Position numbers and translations under genes: made by a program. This document shows, one piece after another, positions 47,360-54,783 of a stretch of 64,000 nucleotides of DNA. The stretch lies in assembly GCA_002701385.1 (NCBI GenBank), contig NZVD01000087.1:48977-112976 (forward strand), given 5' to 3'. Source of the DNA: Rhodopirellula sp. GTDB taxonomy: Bacteria; Planctomycetota; Planctomycetia; Pirellulales; Pirellulaceae. The stretch's first letter is position 1, and every line of letters begins with the position of its first letter. The notes under the pieces were generated by a model. It saw only the letters and a program-made list of their open reading frames with translations, did no database searches and was not told where the DNA came from.

Positions 47360-47542
47360 ATGGCGATGCTGGCTTGCCCAACCTGTATGAAAAAATTCGA
47401 TACGACGGTAACCGAAGCGATGCCGTTTTGTTCAAGTCGTTGTCGTCAGGTTGACTTAGGCAGGTGGTTTAATGAAGAATATGGCCTGCCATTTGAACCA
47501 ACCGAGGAAGAACCGCTGCTAGAGGATAGCAGCGAACTCTGA
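47360..47542 (+). CDS. yacG: DNA gyrase inhibitor YacG
   Basis: A 60-residue zinc finger protein. Cys6, Cys9, Cys24 and Cys28 (CPTC...CSSRC) are the four ligands of the YacG motif, followed by VDLGRWFNEEYGLP, the segment typical of the family. E. coli YacG binds the gyrase B subunit. The length is normal. Confidence 0.92.
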   Translation: MAMLACPTCMKKFDTTVTEAMPFCSSRCRQVDLGRWFNEEYGLPFEPTEEEPLLEDSSEL

Positions 47543-47567
47543 ATCAACACAAAGGAATGAAGCTGTT

Positions 47568-48911
47568 ATGGCCGATCATTACGACACCGTCAAAGGCGTT
47601 GACTGGAGCGAAGTTTTACCCTGGACGACGTTGACACGTGCATTTTCAGTTGCTGTGAGTATCCCAGTACTTGTGCTGGCGGCGATTGGTACAGGTTTGA
47701 CCGTTTCGGGATGGCAATTGGCGGATAGCTTGTTAATTCCCGACTCTCCCGCCGTTGCACTAGCCGGAGCGATATCAGAAGAGCCTGGGGAACGAGGAGA
47801 CGCGTCTCCAGAGGGCGAGAGATTCACTCGGAGTGAATCTCTGGAAACCACTGTCGAAGATCCGGCAGAAAGTGCCGGGGAAATGCCTCCCGGTGAATAT
47901 GATGAATCAGGCGATCCGGTCTTGTTGGCTGCCGCCATCATGCCGGCCAAGCCGAAGGAATCAAATTCACTATTTGAACAATTGCTTCAGGGCGAAGCTT
48001 TATCGATTATCGGTCAACTCCATGACACATTGTTTGGGGGCCAGCGAGAGCTTGATGCTAAGGTCGGGTACGCCCTTTGTATTGTGGATTTCGCGTGGCT
48101 GTTAATCGTGTGGGGGTTTTTCGGAGCCACGATCACAAGAATTGCCGTAATAAGAATTGGTCGAGGTGAGAGAATTGGTCTCAAAGAAGCCATGGCAGAT
48201 GTTCGTAAGAAGTACATTTCCTATGTGATGTCACCACTGTTTGTATTGGTGTCCTGTTTTGTGCTCTCGCTGCCAATTGTCCTCATTAGCCTGCTTTTGA
48301 ATTTCGATATAGGAGTCATACTCGCGTCAATCCTATGGATTGTTGTATTGGTTGCTGGTATCGGCGTGACAGTGCTACTAACCGGATTTTTCTTTGGCTG
48401 GCCCTTGATGTGGCCGACGATTAGTGCGGAAGAAGCTGGAGATGTCTATGAAGCGACCAGTCGTACCTTTGCTTATACGTTTCAGGCTCCGTTGCAGTAT
48501 TTGTTCTATACATTGGTCAGCATTGCTATTTGGGTACCATCGGTCATGCTCGTCCAAAATTTCACAGCCGTCGCTGAGCAGGTAGTTTTCTCAGGAATGA
48601 GCATCGCCTCGGACGAAGCCGCCATACTTCAGGATTACATAGCCGGTGAAACGACCTTGGATAATCAAAGTAGCAGCTTTCAGATTGGTGCAAGTATCAT
48701 GTACGGCTTGCATTGGTTCGGGCATTTGATGGCGGACGCTTTTTGTGTTGGATTCTTTTTCGCAAGCTTTTCAGGAGTCTATTTGTTGCTGCGTCGTTTC
48801 GTAGATCACACTCCCTTAGACGAAGTGTTTGTGATCGACGATAAGACGAAGTACGGCCTTGATGACTTGATCAAGGAGTCAAGTGACCAGCCTGCTGAAA
48901 CTCCTTCCTGA
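47568..48911 (+). CDS. Membrane protein of unknown function
   Basis: A 447-residue protein I cannot assign. It has an N-terminal hydrophobic segment (AFSVAVSIPVLVLAAIGTGL, about 26-45), an acidic loop (about 70-120), and then several more membrane segments from about 170: FAWLLIVWGFFGATITRIAVI, SPLFVLVSCFVLSLPIVLISLLL, ILASILWIVVLVAGIGVTVLLTGFFFGWPLMW, YLFYTLVSIAIWVPSVML, ADAFCVGFFFASFSGVYLLL. That makes about six to seven helices. The soluble N-terminal part suggests a planctomycete-specific envelope protein. It starts 26 bases after yacG and is followed by a small receiver-like gene. Confidence 0.6.
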   Translation: MADHYDTVKGVDWSEVLPWTTLTRAFSVAVSIPVLVLAAIGTGLTVSGWQLADSLLIPDSPAVALAGAISEEPGERGDASPEGERFTRSESLETTVEDPAESAGEMPPGEYDESGDPVLLAAAIMPAKPKESNSLFEQLLQGEALSIIGQLHDTLFGGQRELDAKVGYALCIVDFAWLLIVWGFFGATITRIAVIRIGRGERIGLKEAMADVRKKYISYVMSPLFVLVSCFVLSLPIVLISLLLNFDIGVILASILWIVVLVAGIGVTVLLTGFFFGWPLMWPTISAEEAGDVYEATSRTFAYTFQAPLQYLFYTLVSIAIWVPSVMLVQNFTAVAEQVVFSGMSIASDEAAILQDYIAGETTLDNQSSSFQIGASIMYGLHWFGHLMADAFCVGFFFASFSGVYLLLRRFVDHTPLDEVFVIDDKTKYGLDDLIKESSDQPAETPS

Positions 48912-48933
48912 ATTTGAGACACCAAAGAATACG

Positions 48934-49281
48934 ATGAATTGTCTATTTCTATCCAGTGATTTGATGTTTGGCCCACGTGTGGCTCATGCTGCATCGCTTC
49001 ATGGAAGTCATGTGAAAACGGTGTTGTCACCAGGAAAGCTTGAGGATGAATTAGGGGAAGGCCAGTATGATTTAGTCATTCTGGACTTGTCATGTTCGTT
49101 GTTCGAACCAGCTGGAGTGATAAGTAGGTTGAAGGCTAGTGGCCAGAATGTGAGGACACTCGCTTTTGGCCCCCATGTCCAGGAAGAGAAACTACAGGCT
49201 GCTGTCGAGGCCGGTATTGAAACCGTTATGACCAACGGACAATTCAATCAGAATCTGTTACAAATCTTCTCAGGTGGTTAA
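48934..49281 (+). CDS. Small protein resembling a degenerate receiver domain
   Basis: A 115-residue protein starting MNCLFLSSDLMFGPRVAH. The alternation YDLVILDLS, VRTLAFG and EAGIETVMTNGQ follows the strand order of a two-component receiver or flavodoxin-like fold. The acidic pair and the Lys expected in a phosphorylatable receiver are not all in place: only the ILDLS Asp is in the right sort of position. The start at 48934 (23 bases after the previous stop) is preferred; a longer frame overlaps the upstream gene. Function unknown. Confidence 0.6.
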   Translation: MNCLFLSSDLMFGPRVAHAASLHGSHVKTVLSPGKLEDELGEGQYDLVILDLSCSLFEPAGVISRLKASGQNVRTLAFGPHVQEEKLQAAVEAGIETVMTNGQFNQNLLQIFSGG

Positions 49282-49306
49282 CATCCATTCGGATTGCCAT
49301 CCCAGT

Positions 49307-49654
49307 CTATACCGCTTCGGGGCCACGCACATCAGCGCTCAGGTCAATCGCCTCACCCATCGGCAGGACAAAAATCTTACCGTCTCCGATATTGCCATCC
49401 GCGCCTGTTTTAGCAGCACTGCAAATCGTGTCGATGGTCTTTTCGACAAAGTCATCATTAACGGCGATCTCAAGTGATATTTTGCGAAGGAGTTGAGATT
49501 TGTATTCCATTCCGCGATAGAGTGGAGTCTGTCCTCGTTGGCGTGCGAATCCGAGAGAATCACATACGGTCATACGTGTCACTCCGGATTTTTCCAGAGC
49601 TGCCCGCACAGCTTTCAGTTTCGTAGGTTGTATAATTGCGACGACTAGTTTCAT
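49307..49654 (-). CDS. PII nitrogen-regulatory protein (GlnB/GlnK type)
   Basis: A 115-residue PII protein, the trimeric sensor of ATP, ADP and 2-oxoglutarate. The ATG at 49654 gives MKLVVAIIQPTKLKAVRAALE, the standard N-terminus; the longer frame to 49813 overlaps the divergent kinase gene and is not PII-like. The T loop is intact (ARQRGQTPLYRGMEY), keeping the tyrosine in YRG that is uridylylated in many PII proteins. The C-terminal loop GDGKIFVLPMGEAIDL is canonical. No amtB, glnA or glnD is adjacent, so its partner is not shown. No clear ribosome-binding site precedes it; the AT-rich stretch AAATAAAAAA lies there instead. Confidence 0.93.
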   Translation of the reverse strand: MKLVVAIIQPTKLKAVRAALEKSGVTRMTVCDSLGFARQRGQTPLYRGMEYKSQLLRKISLEIAVNDDFVEKTIDTICSAAKTGADGNIGDGKIFVLPMGEAIDLSADVRGPEAV

Positions 49655-49673
49655 TTTTTTATTTCGACTCGTT

Positions 49674-49718
49674 TGACGGAATCTAAGGTCTCCGTCATGG
49701 AGGGGAACCTTACCCCTC
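49674..49718 (+). promoter_or_regulatory. Two inverted repeats in the PII/phosphotransferase divergent region
   Basis: TGACGGA (49674-49680) with TCCGTCA (49691-49697), spacer ten, and GAGGGG (49700-49705) with CCCCTC (49713-49718), spacer seven, fill the 82-bp region between the two start codons. They are plausible operators for a shared regulator or hairpins in the transcripts. Confidence 0.5.
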
Positions 49719-49736
49719 AGTGTCTCAGGTTGCCTC

Positions 49737-50714
49737 ATGAAATCCGATTTAATTATACGAGTTTTACGCCAGTATGAAATTAGGCAGCCAGATTGTGTTA
49801 CACCTATTTCCACGGGCCGTGGATTTAGTGGGGCAAATCTTTGGAAAATTGAAGTTGGTAGTGACCTTTACTGCCTCAAACAATGGACTCAAGGAATGCC
49901 TAAGGCGAAGACACGAGATTTAATCACGACTGTCCTCCCTCAGATTTCCTCCCGAGGATTGGATTTAGCGTGCCCGATTGAAAGCGTTGAAGGAGGCCTT
50001 TTGATACGTATTGACGGACGAATTTGGGACTTAAGTCGATGGATCAATGGGAGCCCTGTTGTCGATACGGCTGTTTCTGAAAATCAGTTGCAGAGTGCGA
50101 TGGAGTGGTTAGCAAGTTATCACAACCTTGCCGGTGAAGTCTGTTCTTCTCAGGGGTTCTCGCCTTCACTAGAGTACCGCATGGAGTTAACAGGTAAACT
50201 GCACGAGAACACATTAGTAAAGCTTGCCAATTATCCCTATGAAGGCATCGACCCTGAATTAGTGCAGCTGTTCCTTGGCTTCGCCTCCAAGCAATTAGGT
50301 AACTTCTCAGTTGCCTTGAAAATGGCCGCGAGCCAACTCTATCCGCTTTTGCCTGTCGTTGCCGATCTATGGTCAGATCATGTTTTTTTTGTGCAGGATC
50401 GTGTTTCCGGTGTGATTGACTTTGGTGCCATGAAAATGGATACACCCTGTTTGGATCTGGCCAGACTGTTAGGCTGTTACCAGACGCATCTGGATTCAGC
50501 AATCAGTAAAGGGTTAGAGTATTATCAAGCGTTACGGCCTGTTTCCGCGGCCCAAAGGCAACTAATTGAACTTTATGACCGTGCCTACGTAATATTAGCA
50601 GGGGTGCAATGGTTGATTTGGTTAGGGCCAGAGAAGAGAGTGTTCTCGGATATGTCTCGTGTCAACAACAGGCTAAAGAGGATTGCTCGGCGAATTTCCG
50701 AATCGAATAGCTGA
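49737..50714 (+). CDS. Phosphotransferase of the aminoglycoside/homoserine kinase-like family
   Basis: A 325-residue kinase-fold protein. The C-terminal half shows the family's Mg-binding strand VSGVIDFGAMKMDTPCLDLARLLG and before it a degenerate catalytic loop (LWSDHVFFVQD), where the Asp of the usual HxDxxxxN is kept but the rest differs. The N-terminal TGRGFSGANLWKIEVGSDLYCLKQW resembles a nucleotide-binding loop. Substrate unknown; homoserine kinase ThrB-like (type 2) members exist in this family, so a link to the threonine pathway should not be excluded. It is divergent from the PII gene. Confidence 0.75.
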   Translation: MKSDLIIRVLRQYEIRQPDCVTPISTGRGFSGANLWKIEVGSDLYCLKQWTQGMPKAKTRDLITTVLPQISSRGLDLACPIESVEGGLLIRIDGRIWDLSRWINGSPVVDTAVSENQLQSAMEWLASYHNLAGEVCSSQGFSPSLEYRMELTGKLHENTLVKLANYPYEGIDPELVQLFLGFASKQLGNFSVALKMAASQLYPLLPVVADLWSDHVFFVQDRVSGVIDFGAMKMDTPCLDLARLLGCYQTHLDSAISKGLEYYQALRPVSAAQRQLIELYDRAYVILAGVQWLIWLGPEKRVFSDMSRVNNRLKRIARRISESNS

Positions 50715-50834
50715 GAATGACAACAAGTTGTTTAGGCTTCTATAGATGCCTGAAGAACGTTTGCTTAAAATTATTACTTCATTACCGAGTAATGCAGTAT
50801 GAGCCGTCTAATGAATTAGACCAACGGGTTGAAT

Positions 50835-53444
50835 ATGAGAAAACGTACATTAACCGACGTCCTTTTGGGACTTTCAATTTTTCTATTGGTACTTACCTTT
50901 CTGGCCGGGCCAGCCCATGCTCAGTTTGGATCTGGTACTGAGTCTAAAGTAAACGCGTCAGCCAAATTTCAATTGAAGTCAGGGTCTAAAACCGAAGGGG
51001 TCATTCAAGTCACTGCGACCGTTGGCTCCAAATATCATATTTACTCGGTGACCCAGAAAAAAGGCGGTCCGCTGCCGACAAGAATCTCCGTTGTGAAACC
51101 GGAGGAAGGAATCATTCTGGGAGCGTGGACCCCAGATAAGAAACCTGAGATTCATCACTATGATGTTTACCCAGGACTCGATGTCGAAGAGCACAAAGGT
51201 AAGATCGTATGGACGACGGATGTTCTTTTCGAGAACGCCCTGGAGGATCCCGCAGATGCGGGGCTTGTTGTGAAGTTGTCGAGTTTAGCCTGTACGGATG
51301 ATTTGGGGATCTGTGTCCCGCAGCGAGCTGAATTGGATGTGAAGTACGCAGGTGAGATCGAGTCTCCGGACGATGAAGAAAAGCCAGCCGAAGAAAAGCC
51401 AGCCGAAGAAAAGCCAGCCGAAGAAAAGCCGGCGGAAGAAAAGCCAGCGGAAGAAAAGCCAGCGGAAGAAAAGCCAGCCATTGAGTCGGAGACTGAGAAG
51501 CCTGTTGGCGATGAACCAGTAAAATCTCCTTTTGATTTAGGTGGTGGCTTTGAACTGCCCAAACCGGGGATACCAAGTTTAGGTGGAGGGTTCGAGTCCC
51601 CTGGGTTCGCGTCGAATAACAAGAGCATGACGGGAAAGGCGACTTATTATGTCGACCCGGAGACCGGTCGGGGGATAGTGAGAGTAACCGTGACAGTCGA
51701 GTCTGGATTTCATATTTATTCCTTAACGCAGGCCCGTGGTGGACCGTTGCCTACTCGGCTGAAAGTAAGTGGCGAAGGAGTGCAGGTCAGTGGAGAGGTG
51801 ATTGCTGATAAAGAGCCCGAGATTCACCATTACGATGTATATCCCGGATTGGATGTAGAAGAAATCAAAGGAACGATCAATTGGGACATCCCGATTTTGG
51901 CTCCAGCAGGAAACTCCACGGAACTTGAGATTAAAGTCATTGTGGATGCTCTGGCTTGTACGGATGATTTGGGACAATGCGTCCCACAAAAGGTCAATGT
52001 ATTGGCCACACTGGATGAGTCTCTCTCGAATCCGGTTGCGAATTTGCCTGCCACTGAAAGTGTTCCGGACTCGGCTCCGGAATCTGTAGGGGATGAATCC
52101 TCAGAGGTCTCGCCAGAAGAGATTGACGAAGAACGTTCGTTGATTGCAGTCCTTGGGTTTTCCCTGCTTGGTGGCTTTATTCTTAATTTTATGCCGTGTG
52201 TACTTCCAGTCATTGGCTTAAAGGTCATGTCATTTGTGAATCAGGCAGGAGAGTCTCGGAGTCGAGTTTTCGCTTTGAATCTCTGGTATTCCCTCGGATT
52301 AATGTCCGTCTTTTTGGTGTTTGCAACCTTAGCCATCGCTTTAGGATTGGGATGGGGGCAGCAAAATCAATATGACAGTTTTAATATCGTTATGATCTCT
52401 GTCATCTTTGTGATGGGCTTGAGCTTCATTGGAGTTTGGGAAATTCCCATTCCAGGTTTTGTTGGTTCTAGTGAAATGGCAAAGTCAGCAGAAAAAGAGG
52501 GGCCTGTTGCTGCATACATCAAGGGAATTATCACGACCTTGCTAGCCATTCCTTGTAGTGGCCCGGGATTAGGGATCGCCCTAACATACTGTGCCAAACA
52601 AATGGCTGAGAACTCAGGAACTCAGGGAGCGATCAACGTTTATCTTGTATTTATCGCTTTAGGGATTGGGATGGCATTTCCTTATCTTGTAATCGGTGCG
52701 AAACCCAGTTTGGTGAGATTCCTTCCGAAGCCGGGAGGTTGGATGGAGACATTTAAAGAGCTGATGGGATATGTGTTGTTGGCGACCATCGTTTTTATCA
52801 TGACCTACGTAGCCTATCCGTTATTAGTTCCAACCATTGGATTCCTATTCGCGTTATGGGCAGCTTGTTGGTGGTATGGGCGAGTGCCGTTTACTGCGAC
52901 TAAGGGATCTAAGTTGAAGAACCGTCTGGGGGCAGTGGTCTTTGCAAGCTTGCTAGGGTGGTTTTGCTTTGGATGGTTAGCAACCGAAATGGATTATCGG
53001 TTCGAGTCACTTATAGAGAAACGAAGTCTGGAAGCAGCAGTGAAGAGTGGGGGCGGCGATTTTGTCCCCAAGGAAGGTGAGAAAAACTTATATACCGCTG
53101 GCCGTTTGGAGCAGTTACTCAACGAAGACAAACGTTTGGTGATGGTGGATTTTACAGCGGACTGGTGTCTGACCTGTAAGACACTTGAGAAGGCCGTCTT
53201 AAATACAGATGCTGTTCAAACGGCTTTGAAGGAAAAGGAAGTGGTCCAGCTAGTTGCTGATTGGACTGAAATGGACTCCAAGACCGGATTGGAAATTGAT
53301 GCAGAGCTTGAACGCTTAGGCAAGGGGAAGCAGTTACCAATCATTGCTTTCTATTCTCCTGGAAAGGAGTCTCTCCCGAAGACTCTGGTCGCAGTTTACA
53401 CAGCCAGCGATATTCATCAAATTCTGGGCCAACTCGACAAGTAG
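50835..53444 (+). CDS. DsbD-like thiol:disulfide interchange protein with two N-terminal domains
   Basis: A large envelope protein (about 869 residues) moving reducing power across the membrane. After a signal peptide (ends near AHA) come two similar domains, each with PLPTR, PEIHHYDVYPGLDVEE and ACTDDLG-x-CVPQ (about 35-175 and 255-400). A Glu-Glu-Lys-Pro-Ala linker of seven copies (about 181-215) lies between them. The membrane part follows, with the DsbD cysteines in NFMPCVLPV and AIPCSGPGLG. A C-terminal thioredoxin-like domain carries the CxxC in ADWCLTCK. DsbD normally has a single N-terminal domain. The ATG at 50835 is preferred over the TTG at 50829. Confidence 0.88.
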   Translation: MRKRTLTDVLLGLSIFLLVLTFLAGPAHAQFGSGTESKVNASAKFQLKSGSKTEGVIQVTATVGSKYHIYSVTQKKGGPLPTRISVVKPEEGIILGAWTPDKKPEIHHYDVYPGLDVEEHKGKIVWTTDVLFENALEDPADAGLVVKLSSLACTDDLGICVPQRAELDVKYAGEIESPDDEEKPAEEKPAEEKPAEEKPAEEKPAEEKPAEEKPAIESETEKPVGDEPVKSPFDLGGGFELPKPGIPSLGGGFESPGFASNNKSMTGKATYYVDPETGRGIVRVTVTVESGFHIYSLTQARGGPLPTRLKVSGEGVQVSGEVIADKEPEIHHYDVYPGLDVEEIKGTINWDIPILAPAGNSTELEIKVIVDALACTDDLGQCVPQKVNVLATLDESLSNPVANLPATESVPDSAPESVGDESSEVSPEEIDEERSLIAVLGFSLLGGFILNFMPCVLPVIGLKVMSFVNQAGESRSRVFALNLWYSLGLMSVFLVFATLAIALGLGWGQQNQYDSFNIVMISVIFVMGLSFIGVWEIPIPGFVGSSEMAKSAEKEGPVAAYIKGIITTLLAIPCSGPGLGIALTYCAKQMAENSGTQGAINVYLVFIALGIGMAFPYLVIGAKPSLVRFLPKPGGWMETFKELMGYVLLATIVFIMTYVAYPLLVPTIGFLFALWAACWWYGRVPFTATKGSKLKNRLGAVVFASLLGWFCFGWLATEMDYRFESLIEKRSLEAAVKSGGGDFVPKEGEKNLYTAGRLEQLLNEDKRLVMVDFTADWCLTCKTLEKAVLNTDAVQTALKEKEVVQLVADWTEMDSKTGLEIDAELERLGKGKQLPIIAFYSPGKESLPKTLVAVYTASDIHQILGQLDK
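51375..51479 (+). repeat. Seven 15-bp units encoding EEKPA repeats
   Basis: Seven in-frame copies of a 15-base unit close to GAAGAAAAGCCAGCC. Small base changes (AGCC, AGCG, GGCG) separate the copies. It encodes a flexible linker in the DsbD-like protein and is prone to length change by slippage. Confidence 0.9.
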
Positions 53445-53656
53445 CTCCCAATTTAGCTGTAGCTACCGTGATCAAGCCTGACTTGGCATCATTCTGGTTA
53501 TTGTGGAACTGAGTCTAACCAGCTGAGTGGTTATATGGTTAATTGGCTCTTTGCCTAACTGTTGCTTCTCTTTTTTCCGTGTAGAATATTGGTTTAGTCA
53601 CACTGACATACCAATGATTTAGAGCTCGGAAATCTAGCGTTAGAAGGATAGCTTGT

Positions 53657-54718
53657 ATGGCAAAGGCCACGTACAAGGATGCAGGGGTGGATCTGGAAGT
53701 TTACGCGGAATCCATGTCGCGACTTCCGAAGTTGATGCAGCGTACGTTTTCTCCACGTGTGATGAGGCTTGATGGAGGGTTTGCCGGGCTGTTTAAGCTC
53801 GATTTTCACAACGGGCTCTTCAAACGCTCCTACGATAATCCCGTTCTTGTTTCCGGTACGGATGGTGTCGGAACGAAACTTAAAGTTGCCCAAATGACCG
53901 ACCGCCACGATAGCGTAGGGATAGATTTGGTCGCGATGTGTGTGAACGATATCATTTGCTGTGGTGCGGAGCCGCTGTTTTTTCTCGATTACGTTGCGAT
54001 GAGTCATGATGACCCGGAGCGATTGGAACAGGTCGTGCAGGGTGTGAGTGATGGGTGTGTGGATGCGGACTGTGCCTTACTAGCTGGCGAAACAGCGATT
54101 ATGCCGGATCTATACCAACACGGTGAGTATGATCTGGCTGGATTTTGTGTCGGTGTTGTTGAACAGGATGACTTGATTGATGGTTCCACTATTGTCAACG
54201 AGGATGTCGTAATTGGGGTCGAATCGAGTGGAGTGCATTCCAATGGATTTAGCTTGGTTCGGAAAGTTGTCTTTGAAATGGCTGGTCTATCGGTCGACGA
54301 TACGATCGAAGAATTAGGCTGCACGGTTGGAGAGGTATTATTGACCCCAACAAAAATCTACGCTCGGGCTCTGCAGAAAATCCTCTCATACTACAAAGTA
54401 AAAAAGGTGGTTCACGGAATTGCTCATATCACGGGTGGAGGTTTACAGGAGAATCTGGAGCGAATCATGCCCAAAGATGCGACCGCTGTCATTGATCGTC
54501 AGGCCTGGGATGTGCTGCCTGTCTTTGATTGGATTCAGCGGCTTGGAGAAATCGAAGATGATGAAATGGACAGGGTTTTCAACCGAGGGTGTGGATTGAC
54601 GCTCGTGGTGAGTCCGTTTTACGCGGAAAATATTCAGCGAATGTTAAAGAGTGCAGGGCTAAAGAGTTGGGTGATTGGGAATGTCGTTGACGGTGACGGA
54701 AGTGTTCGCTGGGCATAA
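53657..54718 (+). CDS. purM: Phosphoribosylformylglycinamidine cyclo-ligase (AIR synthetase)
   Basis: ATP-dependent ring closure of FGAM to AIR in purine synthesis. The 353-residue protein shows [11 protein letters not shown] at the start, the ATP-binding [45 protein letters not shown] and [15 protein letters not shown]. Length is normal. The AUG is preceded by AGAAGGATAG. It is a single gene with no other purine gene nearby. Confidence 0.95.
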   Translation: MAKATYKDAGVDLEVYAESMSRLPKLMQRTFSPRVMRLDGGFAGLFKLDFHNGLFKRSYDNPVLVSGTDGVGTKLKVAQMTDRHDSVGIDLVAMCVNDIICCGAEPLFFLDYVAMSHDDPERLEQVVQGVSDGCVDADCALLAGETAIMPDLYQHGEYDLAGFCVGVVEQDDLIDGSTIVNEDVVIGVESSGVHSNGFSLVRKVVFEMAGLSVDDTIEELGCTVGEVLLTPTKIYARALQKILSYYKVKKVVHGIAHITGGGLQENLERIMPKDATAVIDRQAWDVLPVFDWIQRLGEIEDDEMDRVFNRGCGLTLVVSPFYAENIQRMLKSAGLKSWVIGNVVDGDGSVRWA

Positions 54719-54783
54719 TTGACATTTCCCCCTCGCATGGCGAATAATAAGTTCACTCTTTTCAGCAACGAACGCTGGCTTTT

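Noticed and set aside
49655..49813. N-terminal extension of the PII gene
   Set aside because: Overlaps the divergent kinase gene and precedes the conserved MKLVVAIIQP start; not PII-like.
51375..51479. CRISPR-like repeat array
   Set aside because: Repeats are 15 bp, contiguous without spacers, and encode an EEKPA protein linker.
51589..51600. tRNA T-loop-like sequence GGTTCGAGTCCC
   Set aside because: It lies inside the DsbD-like coding frame and no acceptor stem or D arm can be formed around it.
53586..53605. GTCA-N3-TGAC palindrome upstream of purM
   Set aside because: Resembles the chaperonin sites by eight bases, but there is no sigma-54 promoter nearby and no second site at 40 bp, so it is probably chance.
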